From: Candidatus Accumulibacter necessarius
GTDB taxonomy: Bacteria > Pseudomonadota > Gammaproteobacteria > Burkholderiales > Rhodocyclaceae
Direction of reading: 5' to 3'
DNA: 64,000 nucleotides
Assembly (NCBI GenBank): GCA_017302435.1
Contig: JAFLDL010000018.1
Span: 20,771 to 84,770 of the forward strand
The notes under the pieces are model-generated. The model was not told the DNA's origin, ran no database searches, and saw only the letters and a list, made by a program, of their open reading frames with translations. How positions within the stretch are numbered: the first letter of the stretch is position 1; the number at the start of each line of letters is the position of its first letter. This document shows positions 1 to 10,096 of this stretch, piece by piece. The translations under genes were made by a program, and so were the position numbers.

Positions 1-1032
1 GCGTCGCTCGCCGACGAAACGCCGGAAGGACGCAGCATCGTCATCCTCGCCAAGCAGCGCTTCAATCTGCGCGAGCGCGATGTGCACGCGCTCGAGGCGC
101 AGTTCGTGCATTTCTCGGCGCAGACCCGGATGAGCGGCGTCGATGTGCATGGCCGGCAGATTCGCAAGGGGGCCACCGACGCCATCCGCCAGCATGTCGA
201 GGCCATCGGCGGCGCCATGCCAGCGTCGGTGCTGACGGCGGTCGAAGCGGCGGCACGGCGTGGCAGCACGCCACTGGTCGTTGCTGATGACCAGTGCGTG
301 CTCGGCGTCGTCGAATTGAAGGACGTCGTCAAGGGTGGCATCAAGGAGCGCTTCGCCGAACTGCGCCAGATGGGGATCAAGACGGTGATGATCACCGGTG
401 ACAACCGTCTGACGGCCGCGGCGATCGCCGCCGAGGCAGGTGTCGATGATTTTCTCGCCGAAGCGACGCCGGAAGCCAAGCTGGCGCTGATCCGCCAGTA
501 CCAGGCCGAGGGCCGCCTAGTAGCGATGACCGGCGACGGCACCAACGATGCCCCCGCACTGGCGCAGGCGGATGTGGCCGTGGCGATGAACACCGGCACG
601 CAGGCGGCCAAGGAAGCCGGCAACATGGTGGACCTCGACTCGAATCCGACCAAGCTGATCGAAGTCGTCGAGACCGGCAAACAGATGCTGATGACCCGCG
701 GTGCGCTGACCACCTTCAGCGTCGCCAACGACGTGGCCAAGTACTTCGCGATCGTTCCAGCCGCCTTCGTCAGTACCTACCCGGCGCTGTCGGCGCTCAA
801 TGTGATGGGGCTGGCCAGTCCGTCCTCGGCCATTCTCTCGGCGGTCATCTTCAATGCCCTCATCATCATCGCGCTGATTCCACTGGCCTTGAAGGGGATC
901 CGTTATCACGCCGTCGGCGCCGCCAGCCTGCTGCGTCGCAACCTGGCCATCTACGGCCTGGGTGGTCTCGTCGCACCCTTTATCGGCATCAAGCTGATCG
1001 ACATGGCACTGGCCGCCGCCGGTCTTGCCTGA
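1..1032 (+). CDS. kdpB: Potassium-transporting P-type ATPase subunit B (5'-truncated by window edge)
   Basis: The reading frame is open from base 1, so only the C-terminal half (343 residues of a roughly 690-residue family) is present. KdpB is the ATP-hydrolysing subunit of the high-affinity K+ pump KdpFABC in the inner membrane. The fragment shows the P-type ATPase hinge motif [11 protein letters not shown] at about residues 177-187, the preceding [10 protein letters not shown] segment, and a C-terminal membrane domain with several hydrophobic helices. The phosphorylated DKTGT motif lies upstream of the window. kdpC follows, its GTG start lying 10 bases after this stop, so the genes are co-transcribed. 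kdpA should lie just outside the window. Confidence 0.97.
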   Translation, partial: ASLADETPEGRSIVILAKQRFNLRERDVHALEAQFVHFSAQTRMSGVDVHGRQIRKGATDAIRQHVEAIGGAMPASVLTAVEAAARRGSTPLVVADDQCVLGVVELKDVVKGGIKERFAELRQMGIKTVMITGDNRLTAAAIAAEAGVDDFLAEATPEAKLALIRQYQAEGRLVAMTGDGTNDAPALAQADVAVAMNTGTQAAKEAGNMVDLDSNPTKLIEVVETGKQMLMTRGALTTFSVANDVAKYFAIVPAAFVSTYPALSALNVMGLASPSSAILSAVIFNALIIIALIPLALKGIRYHAVGAASLLRRNLAIYGLGGLVAPFIGIKLIDMALAAAGLA

Positions 1033-1042
1033 GGAGATAGTC

Positions 1043-1618
1043 GTGAAAAACCTGCTTCGTCCCGCCATTTCGCTGTTCGTTCTGCTGTCGATCGTTACCG
1101 GGGTGTTCTATCCTCTGCTGGTCACTGGCGTCGCCCGACTGGCTTTCCCGGCTGCGGCCAGCGGCAGCCTGATCGTCATGGACGGCAAACCGATAGGCTC
1201 CGAACTGATCGGCCAGAACTTCACCGAGCCGAAGTACTTCTGGGGCCGGCCATCGGCAACCGCACCGCAGCCCTATAACGCGGCCGCTTCGTCCGGGTCG
1301 AATCTCGGGCCGCTCAATCCGGCGCTGGCCGCCGCTGTCAAGACCCGAATCGAGGCGCTGCGCGCCGCCGACCCCGGTAACCCGCGGCCGGTACCGATCG
1401 ACCTGGTCACCGCCTCGGCGAGTGGTCTCGACCCGCACATCAGCCCGGCGGCAGCCGACTACCAGGCGGAGCGAGTCGCACGTTCCCGCCAGATTGATCC
1501 GCAGGCCGTGCGTCAGCTCATCGCGCAGCACAGCGAAGGCCCCGACCTCGGCGTCTTCGGCGAGCCACGCGTACATGTCCTCAGGCTCAACCTCGCCCTT
1601 GACGCGATAAAGCGCTGA
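1043..1618 (+). CDS. kdpC: Potassium-transporting ATPase subunit C
   Basis: KdpC is the small single-pass subunit of the Kdp K+ pump that stabilises the KdpA/KdpB complex. The protein is 191 residues with one N-terminal membrane helix (about residues 8-30) and the family segment FWGRPSAT followed by an N/S-rich stretch. I chose GTG at 1043 because GAGGAG lies at 1031-1036 with a 6-base gap; an upstream TTG at 1025 would overlap kdpB and lacks a ribosome site. An 86-base gap separates it from corA, so a terminator or second promoter there is possible but not evident. Confidence 0.96.
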   Translation: MKNLLRPAISLFVLLSIVTGVFYPLLVTGVARLAFPAAASGSLIVMDGKPIGSELIGQNFTEPKYFWGRPSATAPQPYNAAASSGSNLGPLNPALAAAVKTRIEALRAADPGNPRPVPIDLVTASASGLDPHISPAAADYQAERVARSRQIDPQAVRQLIAQHSEGPDLGVFGEPRVHVLRLNLALDAIKR

Positions 1619-1704
1619 ACGGGCTCTCCCTCGCCCGAGATACATGACCGTATGGACCTGAAAACAGCGGAAAATGCAGGAATCCTTTCGATGGAGTCCA
1701 GCCC

Positions 1705-2670
1705 ATGCTGATCAACTGCGTTGCCTACCGCGAAGGCCAGAAGCTTGCCGATATCGATGTTGATGAAATCAGTGACTACCTCAAGGATGCCGATTGCTTC
1801 GTCTGGGTTGCGCTGCGCGATGCAACACCGGACGAACTCGACAAGATGCGCTTGGAATTCGACTTGCATGCGCTTGCCATCGAGGACGCAAACCACGGTC
1901 ACCAGCGGCCGAAGATCGAGGAGTATGGCGACGACCTGTTCGCCGTCATTCAGCTGCTCGAAATGGAGCATGGCGAGATCACCGTCGGCGAAGTGGCTAT
2001 CTTTGTCGGTCGCAATTTCATCCTGTCGGTCCGTAACCGCAGCAAGCAGCACCTGCTGGGCGTACGCGAACGCTGCGAACGGGAGCCCGAGGTCCTCAAG
2101 GAGGGCTCGGGTTTCGTCCTTTACGCCCTGATGGATGCGGCGGTGGACCGCTACTTCCCGATCGTCGATGCCATCGAGTCGGCACTCGAGAACATCGAGG
2201 AGCACATCTTCGACAAGGGGGCAGCGCGCTTGCATATCCAACGGCTGTATGACCTCAAACGTCGGTTGACTGTCGTCAAGCACGCCGTCGCGCCGCTGCT
2301 GGAAGCAGTTGCCAAGCTCACCGCCGGCCGCGTGCCGCCGGTCTCCGCCAAGAGCCGCCACTATTTCCGTGACGTCCATGATCACCTGGCACGCATCAAT
2401 GCCCAACTGGACACTCTGCGCGACACCATCGGCACCGCCATCCAGGTCAGCCTCTCGTCGGTGGCCATCGAACAGAACGATGTCGCCAAACGCCTCGCCG
2501 CATGGGCTGGGATCTTTGCCGTCGCCACCGCCTTTGCCGGCATCTGGGGGATGAATTTCAAGTGGATGCCCGAGTTGCAATGGGAGTACGGCTATCCCAT
2601 TGCACTGACGATCATCGCCAGCACCACCATATTTCTCTACCTCCGCTTTCGGCGCATGGGCTGGCTATGA
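1705..2670 (+). CDS. corA: CorA-family magnesium/cobalt transport protein
   Basis: A 321-residue member of the CorA/MIT family of pentameric divalent-cation channels. The signature GMN is at residues 282-284 at the end of the first of two C-terminal membrane helices, and the long N-terminal part is the usual soluble funnel domain. GGAG lies 8 bases before the ATG. Its stop overlaps the kdpD start (ATGA at 2667-2670), so translation is coupled to kdpD. Its position between kdpC and kdpD, normally adjacent genes, is unusual. Mg2+ versus Co2+/Ni2+/Zn2+ specificity cannot be read from the sequence. Confidence 0.93.
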   Translation: MLINCVAYREGQKLADIDVDEISDYLKDADCFVWVALRDATPDELDKMRLEFDLHALAIEDANHGHQRPKIEEYGDDLFAVIQLLEMEHGEITVGEVAIFVGRNFILSVRNRSKQHLLGVRERCEREPEVLKEGSGFVLYALMDAAVDRYFPIVDAIESALENIEEHIFDKGAARLHIQRLYDLKRRLTVVKHAVAPLLEAVAKLTAGRVPPVSAKSRHYFRDVHDHLARINAQLDTLRDTIGTAIQVSLSSVAIEQNDVAKRLAAWAGIFAVATAFAGIWGMNFKWMPELQWEYGYPIALTIIASTTIFLYLRFRRMGWL

Positions 2671-5378
2671 CGAGCGACGGGCGTCCTGACCCCGATCAAC
2701 TCCTGGCGCGTGTTCAGGAGGAGGAAGCCAAAGCTGCCCGCGGCAAACTGAAGATTTTCTTCGGCGCCTCTGCCGGCGTCGGCAAGACCTACGCCATGCT
2801 CGGCGCCGCGCGACGGCAAAAGGAGCTTGGCACCGATGTGGTCATCGGCGTCGTCGAGACCCACGGCCGCAAGGAAACCGAGGCCCTGATCACCGGTCTC
2901 GAACGTCTGCCCCTGTGTGAGATCCCCTATCGCGGCAGTGTGCTGAAGGAGTTCGATCTCGACGCTGCGCTGGCGCGGCGCCCGGCGTTGATCCTGATGG
3001 ACGAACTGGCTCACTCCAACGTTGCCGGCTCTCGTCATCCCAAGCGCTGGCAGGACATCCATGACTTGCTCGCCGCGGGGATCGACGTCTACAGTACGGT
3101 CAACGTGCAGCATCTGGAGACCCTCAACGACGTGGTCAGCGGGATTGCCGGCATTCGTGTATGGGAGACGGTACCCGACCGGATCTTTGACGAGGCTGAC
3201 GAAGTGGTACTGGTCGATCTACCGCCCGACGACCTGCTGCAGCGCTTGAAGGAGGGCAAGGTCTACCTGCCGCAACAGGCTGAACGGGCGATTCGCAACT
3301 TTTTTCGCAAGGGCAACCTCATCGCCCTGCGCGAGTTGGCCCTGCGCCGCACGGCCGACCGCGTGGACGACGAAATGCTGGCCTACCGCCGCGAAACCTC
3401 GGTGGCCACGGTATGGCAAACGCGTGACGCGCTGCTGGTCTGCATTGGATCGGGCACGGGGGCGGAGAGACTGGTGCGCACCGGGGCGCGCCTGGCGGGA
3501 CGACTCGAGGCCCCCTGGCACGCCGTTCACGTGCATACGCACAGCTCGGAGCCGGAGGTGGAACGGCAACGCATCGTCCACGCCCTCGAACTATCCGCTT
3601 CCCTCGGTGCCGAAACGGCCACACTCGTGGCTGACGACCCGGTTACTGCGCTCGTCGATTATGCTCGCGAACAGAACCTGTCGCGCCTGCTGGTCGGACG
3701 CGATCACCCCCGACCCTGGCGGCCCTGGTACCGTTCGATGGCTGACCGGATTGGACAAGCCGCGCCCGACCTCGACGTGATTCAGGTGGCGCGAAACGAA
3801 GATGCGCGTGCAGCCCGTTCGCCATCAACCGCCGCACCGGCGCCCGGCAACTGGCTCGCGTATCTCAAGGCAGCGGCAATCTGCGCCGTTGCCACGGGGC
3901 TGGCAACGCCGCTTGCCGGAGTCATCGAGCTCACCAACATTGCGATGCTGTTCCTGCTTGCCGTACTCATCGTGGCCATGCGTCTTGGCCGCGGCCCGGC
4001 GGTCGCCAGCTCGTTTCTGGCCGTTGCCGCCTTCGACTTCTTCTTCGTGGCACCGCGTTTTTCCTTCGCCGTCAGCGATGCTCAGTATCTGATGACCTTC
4101 GCCGTGATGCTCAGCGTGGCGCTGATCACCGGCCAGCTGACCGCCCGCTACAAGCAGCACGCCGACGTGGCGACCCAGCGCGAAGCGCGCGCCCGCGCGC
4201 TCTACGAAATGGCACGGGATCTTTCGGCAGCTCTGCTACCGATGCAGATCGCCGAGGCCTGTGATCGCTTTCTGTCGGTCGAGTTCGGTGCCCAGGCCGC
4301 TTTGCTCCTGACCGATGCGGGGGATCACCTGCAGGTGGAGACGGTCAGCGCCAAAGGTCGCAGCGGCAGCCCACCGATCGTCGACGAGGGCGTCGCACGC
4401 TGGGCCTTCGATCACGGCGAGGCGGCAGGACTGTCCACCGACACCTTGCCGGGCAGCCCACTGCTTTACCTGCCACTCAAGGCGCCGATGCGGACGCGCG
4501 GCGTGCTCGCCATCGCGCCGCGTGATCCCCTGCGCGTGCAGGGACCGGAAGCCCGCCGGCAGCTCGATACCTTTGCCAGTCTGGTGGCGATTGCCGTCGA
4601 GCGCATGCACTATGTCGAGGTAGCGCAGTCCACGCTGCTGCAAATGGAATCCGAGAGCCTGCGCAACTCGCTGCTGGCGGCGATCTCGCACGATCTGCGA
4701 ACGCCGCTGAGTGTGCTGGTGGGGCTGGCCGAGTCGATCAGGCTGACGCAGCCGCCGCCAACCGATGACCAGGCCAGGCTTGCCGGAACATTGAAGGAGG
4801 AAGCGCTGCGCATGAGCGTCAAGGTCAACAAGCTGCTGGACATGGCGCGCCTGCAGGCCGGAAAGATTCAGCTCAACCGCCAGTGGCAGCCCTTGGAGGA
4901 AATCGTCGGAAGCGCCCTAATGGCTACCGCGGCACCCCTCGCGGCACATTCTGTGAGCGCCGTCCTGCCCGATGACCTGCCACTGATCGAGATCGATGCC
5001 GTGCTGATCGAGCGTGTGCTGTGCAATCTTCTTGAAAACGCCGCCAAGTTTACCCCGGCCGGCACGCACATCAGCATCAGCGCGGCGGTGCGCGGCAGCG
5101 AGGTCGACGTGTGGGTGGACGACAGCGGTCCGGGCTTTCCAAAAGGGCGGGAGGAAGCCATTTTCGAGAAGTTCGAACGTGGCGCACGCGAGAGCGCGAC
5201 ACCGGGCGTAGGTCTTGGTCTGGCCATCTGCCGCGCCATCGTCGCGGCGCACGGCGGCAGCATTCATGCCGAGAACCGGGCTGGCGGCGGTGCTCGTTTC
5301 GTCTTTTCGCTGCCGCGCGGCATGCCGCCGACGACCGCCGAAGAAATCGTGGTTCCGGCAGACGGCGGCACGCCCTGA
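2667..5378 (+). CDS. kdpD: Kdp system sensor histidine kinase
   Basis: KdpD senses K+ limitation or ionic stress and phosphorylates KdpE. The 903-residue protein has the KdpD N-terminal domain with Walker-type GASAGVGKT at residues 33-41, a Usp-like domain around 245-370, four clustered membrane helices around 390-480, a GAF-like region, a dimerisation domain with AISHDLRTP (phospho-acceptor His675), and an HATPase domain with N and G boxes near the C-terminus. I chose ATG at 2667 because it overlaps the corA stop and starts the conserved N-terminus; the open frame extends further upstream but only antisense to or inside corA. Confidence 0.96.
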   Translation: MTSDGRPDPDQLLARVQEEEAKAARGKLKIFFGASAGVGKTYAMLGAARRQKELGTDVVIGVVETHGRKETEALITGLERLPLCEIPYRGSVLKEFDLDAALARRPALILMDELAHSNVAGSRHPKRWQDIHDLLAAGIDVYSTVNVQHLETLNDVVSGIAGIRVWETVPDRIFDEADEVVLVDLPPDDLLQRLKEGKVYLPQQAERAIRNFFRKGNLIALRELALRRTADRVDDEMLAYRRETSVATVWQTRDALLVCIGSGTGAERLVRTGARLAGRLEAPWHAVHVHTHSSEPEVERQRIVHALELSASLGAETATLVADDPVTALVDYAREQNLSRLLVGRDHPRPWRPWYRSMADRIGQAAPDLDVIQVARNEDARAARSPSTAAPAPGNWLAYLKAAAICAVATGLATPLAGVIELTNIAMLFLLAVLIVAMRLGRGPAVASSFLAVAAFDFFFVAPRFSFAVSDAQYLMTFAVMLSVALITGQLTARYKQHADVATQREARARALYEMARDLSAALLPMQIAEACDRFLSVEFGAQAALLLTDAGDHLQVETVSAKGRSGSPPIVDEGVARWAFDHGEAAGLSTDTLPGSPLLYLPLKAPMRTRGVLAIAPRDPLRVQGPEARRQLDTFASLVAIAVERMHYVEVAQSTLLQMESESLRNSLLAAISHDLRTPLSVLVGLAESIRLTQPPPTDDQARLAGTLKEEALRMSVKVNKLLDMARLQAGKIQLNRQWQPLEEIVGSALMATAAPLAAHSVSAVLPDDLPLIEIDAVLIERVLCNLLENAAKFTPAGTHISISAAVRGSEVDVWVDDSGPGFPKGREEAIFEKFERGARESATPGVGLGLAICRAIVAAHGGSIHAENRAGGGARFVFSLPRGMPPTTAEEIVVPADGGTP

Positions 5379-5434
5379 CCGACCAACCCGATGATCAACA
5401 TCGACGACTTTGATGCTAGCAGATAGATAACGTC

Positions 5435-6127
5435 ATGACAGAGCCACTGGTCACCATCGTCGTCGTTGAAGATGAAAACAACATTCGCCGCTTCATCAAG
5501 CTGGCGCTCGAAAGCCAGGGGTTCCAGGTATTCGAGGCCGACAGCCTGCAGCGCGGCCTGATCGAGGCCGGCACCCGACGCCCTGACCTGGTGGTGCTCG
5601 ATCTGGGTCTGCCCGACGGTGACGGCGTCGACTTCATCCGTGATCTGCGGACTTGGTCGGAGATACCGGTGATCGTGCTTTCGGCACGCAGCGCCGAGAC
5701 CGACAAGGTAGCCGCGCTCGATAGCGGCGCTGACGACTATCTGACGAAACCCTTTGGTACCGCCGAATTGCTCGCCCGCGTACGTGCGCAATTGCGCCGT
5801 CGCAGCCGAGGCGCCACCGGCACACCACTCGCCGAATTCGGGTCGATTCGCGTGGACCTGGTGCGCCGTACAGTCGAGCGTAACGGCGTGCCCATTCACC
5901 TGACGCCAATCGAATATCGGCTGCTCAGCTATCTGATCGGTAATCCTGATTGCGTTTTGACCCATCGCCAACTGCTGAAGAACGTCTGGGGCCCCTCGCA
6001 TGTCGAAGACAGCCACTACGTCCGCGTTTACATGGGTTATTTGCGCAAGAAAGTCGAAGAGGACCCCACGCGACCGAAGCACATTCTCACTGAAGTGGGC
6101 GTTGGCTATCGCTTCATTGGCGCGTAA
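5435..6127 (+). CDS. kdpE: Kdp operon response regulator, OmpR family
   Basis: A 230-residue two-domain regulator. The N-terminal receiver domain has the acidic pair EDE at 12-14, phospho-acceptor Asp56 in [10 protein letters not shown] and the conserved Lys in TKPF. The C-terminal half is an OmpR-type winged helix (GYRF near the end). It lies 56 bases after kdpD and is its cognate partner, activating the kdp genes when phosphorylated. It is the last gene of the locus. Confidence 0.96.
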   Translation: MTEPLVTIVVVEDENNIRRFIKLALESQGFQVFEADSLQRGLIEAGTRRPDLVVLDLGLPDGDGVDFIRDLRTWSEIPVIVLSARSAETDKVAALDSGADDYLTKPFGTAELLARVRAQLRRRSRGATGTPLAEFGSIRVDLVRRTVERNGVPIHLTPIEYRLLSYLIGNPDCVLTHRQLLKNVWGPSHVEDSHYVRVYMGYLRKKVEEDPTRPKHILTEVGVGYRFIGA

Positions 6128-6332
6128 CCTGGCCGCGGCGATAAGGCGAGGCTGGCAATCAGCGCAACCTTCATCACTCGACCGGCCGCAAGAAGTCATG
6201 CCCTTTGCCGACAGGCAGGGCCGCTCCAGCCTGAGCCGAGTCTGCTATAGTTCGGCCTGCGCACCGCCAGCGGGCCCGCCTTCAAGGTCCCGACCGGCGG
6301 CTTTTGCTTTGTTGCCGCATGAAAGTCCCCTC

Positions 6333-7967
6333 ATGAGTACCACCCTCAGCGAGTCGTCGAACGAAAGCCGGTTCCCACCCGAAATCCTGCGTGACATCGC
6401 CAGGCGTCGCACCTTTGCGATCATTTCGCACCCCGACGCCGGCAAGACAACGCTGACCGAAAAACTGCTGCTTTTCGGCGGTGCCATCCAGCTCGCCGGT
6501 ACGGTCAAGGGGCGCAAGAGCGCCCGCCATGCCACTTCGGACTGGATGGAAGTGGAAAAGCAACGCGGCATTTCGGTGACCAGCTCGGTGATGCAGTTCG
6601 AGTACCAACAGCACACCATAAACCTGCTCGACACCCCTGGCCACGAGGATTTTTCCGAGGACACCTACCGCGTCCTTACCGCCGTCGACGCGGCGGTCAT
6701 GGTGATCGACGCTGCCAAGGGCGTTGAGGCGCAGACCATCAAGCTGCTCAACGTCTGTCGTATGCGCAATACGCCAATCATCACTTTCGTCAACAAGTTG
6801 GACCGTGAAGTGCGCGACCCCTTCGAACTGCTCGAGGAGATCGAATCGGTACTTGGCATCGAGTGCGCACCGATCACCTGGCCGATCGGCATGGGCAAAA
6901 CTTTTCGCGGGGTATATCACCTTCTCGATGACCGTCTGCTACACTTTGCCGCCGGCGAGGAGCGCCGTAGCGAATCGGAGCGGCTCGATGGCCTGGACAA
7001 TCCGCTCCTTGATGCCCAGTTTCCGGCAGAGGTCGACAAGCTGCGCGAGGATGTTGACCTGATTCAGAACGCGAGCAGCCCTTTCGACCTGGTCGGCTTT
7101 CTCGCCGGGCGGCAATCCCCGGTGTTTTTCGGCTCGGCAATCAACAACTTCGGCGTCCAGGAGATTCTGCAGGCGCTGCTTGACTGGGCTCCGGCGCCAC
7201 AGGAGCGCGACGGTGGTACGCGCTTGGTGCAACCCGGGGAGGCTGCCTTCAGCGGCTTCGTGTTCAAGATCCAGGCCAACATGGACCCCAAACACCGCGA
7301 CCGCATTGCCTTCTTCCGCGTGTGCTCCGGTCGCTACGCGCCGGGCATGAAGGTCAGACACATTCGTCTCGATCGTGAGATGAAGCTGGGCAACGTGCTG
7401 ACCTTCATGGCCAACGAACGTCTCCTGATGGAGGACGCCGTCGCCGGTGACATCATCGGCATTCACAACCATGGCAACCTGCACATCGGAGACTGCCTGA
7501 GCGAAGGCGAGACTCTTGGCTTCAAGGGCATCCCCTACTTCTCGCCCGAACTCTTCCGCGCTGCGCGGCTGCGTGACCCTCTGAAGAGCAAGCAGTTACT
7601 CAAGGGCCTGAAGGAGCTCGGCGAAGAGGGGGCGATCCAGGTATTCGAGAACCTCGCCAGCGGCGCGCTGCTGCTCGGCGCGGTAGGTAACCTGCAATTC
7701 GAGGTGGTCGCCCAGCGTCTGCAGACCGAGTACAAGGTCGACGCGATTTTCGAGTCGGCCGACATCTACACTGCGCGCTGGCTGACTTTTCCCGACGACA
7801 CCACGCGACGCAATTTCGAGCGCGAGCAACTCCACCGCATGGCCAAGGATGTGGACGGCAATCCGGTTTACCTGGCGAGCACGCGCTACAACCTCGAGGT
7901 GACGAGCGAGAAGTGGGGCCGTGTCGGCTTCCATGACTCGCGGGAGCACGGGCAGTTGTTCGCTTGA
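6333..7967 (+). CDS. prfC: Peptide chain release factor 3
   Basis: RF3 is a translational GTPase that removes RF1/RF2 from the ribosome after termination. The 544-residue protein starts with an EF-G-like G domain: G1 HPDAGKTT at residues 33-40, G3 DTPGHEDF and G4 NKLDRE, followed by domains II and III of normal family length. The open frame runs upstream to 6000 inside kdpE, but ATG at 6333 begins the conserved region. A five-codon open frame (ATG at 6319) ends in the ATGA that contains this start, which could couple initiation. The gene is monocistronic in appearance. Confidence 0.96.
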   Translation: MSTTLSESSNESRFPPEILRDIARRRTFAIISHPDAGKTTLTEKLLLFGGAIQLAGTVKGRKSARHATSDWMEVEKQRGISVTSSVMQFEYQQHTINLLDTPGHEDFSEDTYRVLTAVDAAVMVIDAAKGVEAQTIKLLNVCRMRNTPIITFVNKLDREVRDPFELLEEIESVLGIECAPITWPIGMGKTFRGVYHLLDDRLLHFAAGEERRSESERLDGLDNPLLDAQFPAEVDKLREDVDLIQNASSPFDLVGFLAGRQSPVFFGSAINNFGVQEILQALLDWAPAPQERDGGTRLVQPGEAAFSGFVFKIQANMDPKHRDRIAFFRVCSGRYAPGMKVRHIRLDREMKLGNVLTFMANERLLMEDAVAGDIIGIHNHGNLHIGDCLSEGETLGFKGIPYFSPELFRAARLRDPLKSKQLLKGLKELGEEGAIQVFENLASGALLLGAVGNLQFEVVAQRLQTEYKVDAIFESADIYTARWLTFPDDTTRRNFEREQLHRMAKDVDGNPVYLASTRYNLEVTSEKWGRVGFHDSREHGQLFA

Positions 7968-8094
7968 ACATGGACGCTGCCAGAGCTCCTCAGTCCTGCA
8001 GCGTTGCTGCAGTCAACCCCGGCCACCGCAAAGCGGAAGTCTGGGCGCCTGGACCGGCCCGTCAGACTCTACCCAACCCGAAACGGAGCCAGCC

Positions 8095-8793
8095 ATGGCG
8101 GAATCTCCCGATAGTCCACGAGTACTGAGTTTTCTTGAGGCGCGGATACTTGGCGTGCTGATCGAAAAGGAAAAGACGACCCCTGACACCTATCCTCTGA
8201 CACTGAACAGTCTGACCGCCGGCTGCAATCAGAAATCCGCACGCGACCCGGTGATCAGCGTAGCGGAAAGTGAGGTCCAGGCGGCACTCGAAGATCTGCG
8301 CAGCCGCGTTCTGGTGCTTGAAACCTATGGGGCCTCCGGTCGCGTATTGCGCTATGCGCAGAACTTCGGCAGGGTGTATGGCCTTCCCGCAGCGAGCGTC
8401 GCGTTACTCGCGACCCTGGCACTGCGCGGCGAGCAAACCGTCAGCGAATTGCGCGCCAACAGCGAGCGCCTTTACCGCTTCGACGACAGCTCATCGGTGG
8501 AGGCTTACCTGGAAGAATTGGCCGGGCGCAGCAGCGGCGCGCTAGTCATCAGGTTGCCCCGGCAGACAGGCTCGCGCGAACATCGTTGGGCACATCTGTT
8601 GTGTGGGGCCGCCACGCCGCAGGCTGAAAAGGAGGCCTCCTCGCACGCGGATGTCGAGGAACAGACCGGACTGGTTGAAAGAGTCGCCCGGCTGGAACTC
8701 GAGGTTGCCGAACTCCGGACAGCTCTCAAGGTACTCCTTTGCCAACCGGGCGAACTCGCAGATCGGGGGGACAAACCTCAGCACGGCGCCTGA
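8095..8793 (+). CDS. YceH-family protein (DUF480)
   Basis: A 232-residue protein with two winged-helix-like repeats, beginning with the family-typical FLEARILGVLIEKEKTTPD segment and YPLTLNSL. A C-terminal coiled-coil-like tail (about residues 190-225, rich in Glu, Leu and Arg) is common in this family. The biochemical role of YceH is not established. ATG at 8095 is chosen because homologous sequence starts just after it and the longer upstream frame overlaps prfC. GC-rich, same style as neighbours. Confidence 0.88.
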   Translation: MAESPDSPRVLSFLEARILGVLIEKEKTTPDTYPLTLNSLTAGCNQKSARDPVISVAESEVQAALEDLRSRVLVLETYGASGRVLRYAQNFGRVYGLPAASVALLATLALRGEQTVSELRANSERLYRFDDSSSVEAYLEELAGRSSGALVIRLPRQTGSREHRWAHLLCGAATPQAEKEASSHADVEEQTGLVERVARLELEVAELRTALKVLLCQPGELADRGDKPQHGA

Positions 8794-8921
8794 CGGAAGG
8801 ATCGCCACTCGCTGCGGGCGTCGCCGTCACCTGGCGCCCTGGCAGGCACTGCGCGCCCTGGCCAGAATTGCCGCACGGCTGGACTACCCATTGGCCGGGG
8901 TGGAAATAGTTTCCCTGTCCG

Positions 8922-10079
8922 TCAGGCATCCACCGCAACAGCCTGAGCCAGAAAGTCTATTTTCTTTTGCAGATCGTCGTCCGAATCGGGATAGCGCTGG
9001 GCAATCGACCGGAACTCGTCCGCTATCTCAACAAAGGCGTCGACGACGTCGGGGTCGAAATGGCTTCCACGACCCTCGACGATGATCTGGGTCGCCTGCT
9101 CGTGTGTCATTCGATCCTTGTAGACCCGCCGGCTGATCAGAGCATCGTAGACGTCGGCCACCGCCATCAGGCGAGCGGACGCCGGGATCGTGTCACCGGC
9201 AATGGCTCCCGGATAGCCGCTGCCGTCCCATCTTTCCTGATGACAAAGGGCAATCTCCTTGGCAATGGTGAGAAACTCGACAGGCTTGCCCAGCCAGTCC
9301 TCAGCAAGCTGAATGGCATCGCGACCAAGCAGGGTATGGTTTTTCATGATCTCCATTTCCTGCGGCTCAAAACGCCCCGGCTTCAACAGAATGCGGTCCG
9401 GTATGCCGACCTTGCCAATATCGTGCAAGGGTGCCGACTTGAATAGCACCTTGATATTCTGGTCGGTGAGGAAATTCGAGAAGCGTGGATGGGGCCGCAA
9501 CTTCTCCGCCAGGGCCTTCACGTACCGTTGGGTGCGCAGGAGATGTTTGCCGGTTTCCGAATCCCGGGTCTCGGCCAGCGATGCCATGGCAAGAATGGTG
9601 ACGTCCTGAATCGCCTCGAGTTCGCTGGTTCGTCGGGCCACTTCGGCTTCAAGGAAGTCGTTCTGGCTACGCAGGAAATCGGCGCTGGCTTTGAGCGACA
9701 ACTGCGTCGCAACGCGCGCCATCAGGATCGGCGGACTGATGGGCTTGGTAATGTAGTCAACCGCACCCAGCGCCAGGCCCTTCTGCTCGTCCTCGACTTC
9801 CGATCTCGCGGTCAGGAAGACGACGGGGATGTCGCGCGTCCGTGGGCTGGCTTTCAGCCGTCGACACACCTCATAGCCGTCGATGTCGGGCATCATCACA
9901 TCGAGCAGAATCAGATCGGGGGGCGTTGCCGACGCGGCAATCCTGAGTGCCTTGTCGCCGTGGTTGGCGACCTTGACCTTGTAGCTATTCTTGAGCAACG
10001 CCGACATCAGCGACAGGTTATCCGGCGTGTCATCGACCACGAGGACGGTGGCCCTATCGTTGAAGTAGTGAGTATCCAT
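8922..10079 (-). CDS. Response regulator with HD-GYP cyclic-di-GMP phosphodiesterase domain
   Basis: The 385-residue protein has an N-terminal receiver domain (phospho-acceptor Asp60 in LILLDVMMPD), a short coiled linker (about 140-160) and an HD-GYP domain with PLHDIGKVGIP (His219-Asp220) and the GYP signature at 288-290. HD-GYP proteins with these residues normally hydrolyse c-di-GMP. It directly follows the hybrid kinase gene on the same strand and is probably its output. Two starts are possible: TTG at 10100, overlapping the kinase stop as TTGA, or ATG at 10079, which I prefer. Confidence 0.93.
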   Translation of the reverse strand: MDTHYFNDRATVLVVDDTPDNLSLMSALLKNSYKVKVANHGDKALRIAASATPPDLILLDVMMPDIDGYEVCRRLKASPRTRDIPVVFLTARSEVEDEQKGLALGAVDYITKPISPPILMARVATQLSLKASADFLRSQNDFLEAEVARRTSELEAIQDVTILAMASLAETRDSETGKHLLRTQRYVKALAEKLRPHPRFSNFLTDQNIKVLFKSAPLHDIGKVGIPDRILLKPGRFEPQEMEIMKNHTLLGRDAIQLAEDWLGKPVEFLTIAKEIALCHQERWDGSGYPGAIAGDTIPASARLMAVADVYDALISRRVYKDRMTHEQATQIIVEGRGSHFDPDVVDAFVEIADEFRSIAQRYPDSDDDLQKKIDFLAQAVAVDA

Positions 10080-10096
10080 ACCAGCATCTACCCTGT

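Noticed and set aside
6319-6336. Five-codon leader peptide before prfC
   Set aside because: Reported only as a note under prfC: no attenuator structure or codon bias supports a regulatory leader.
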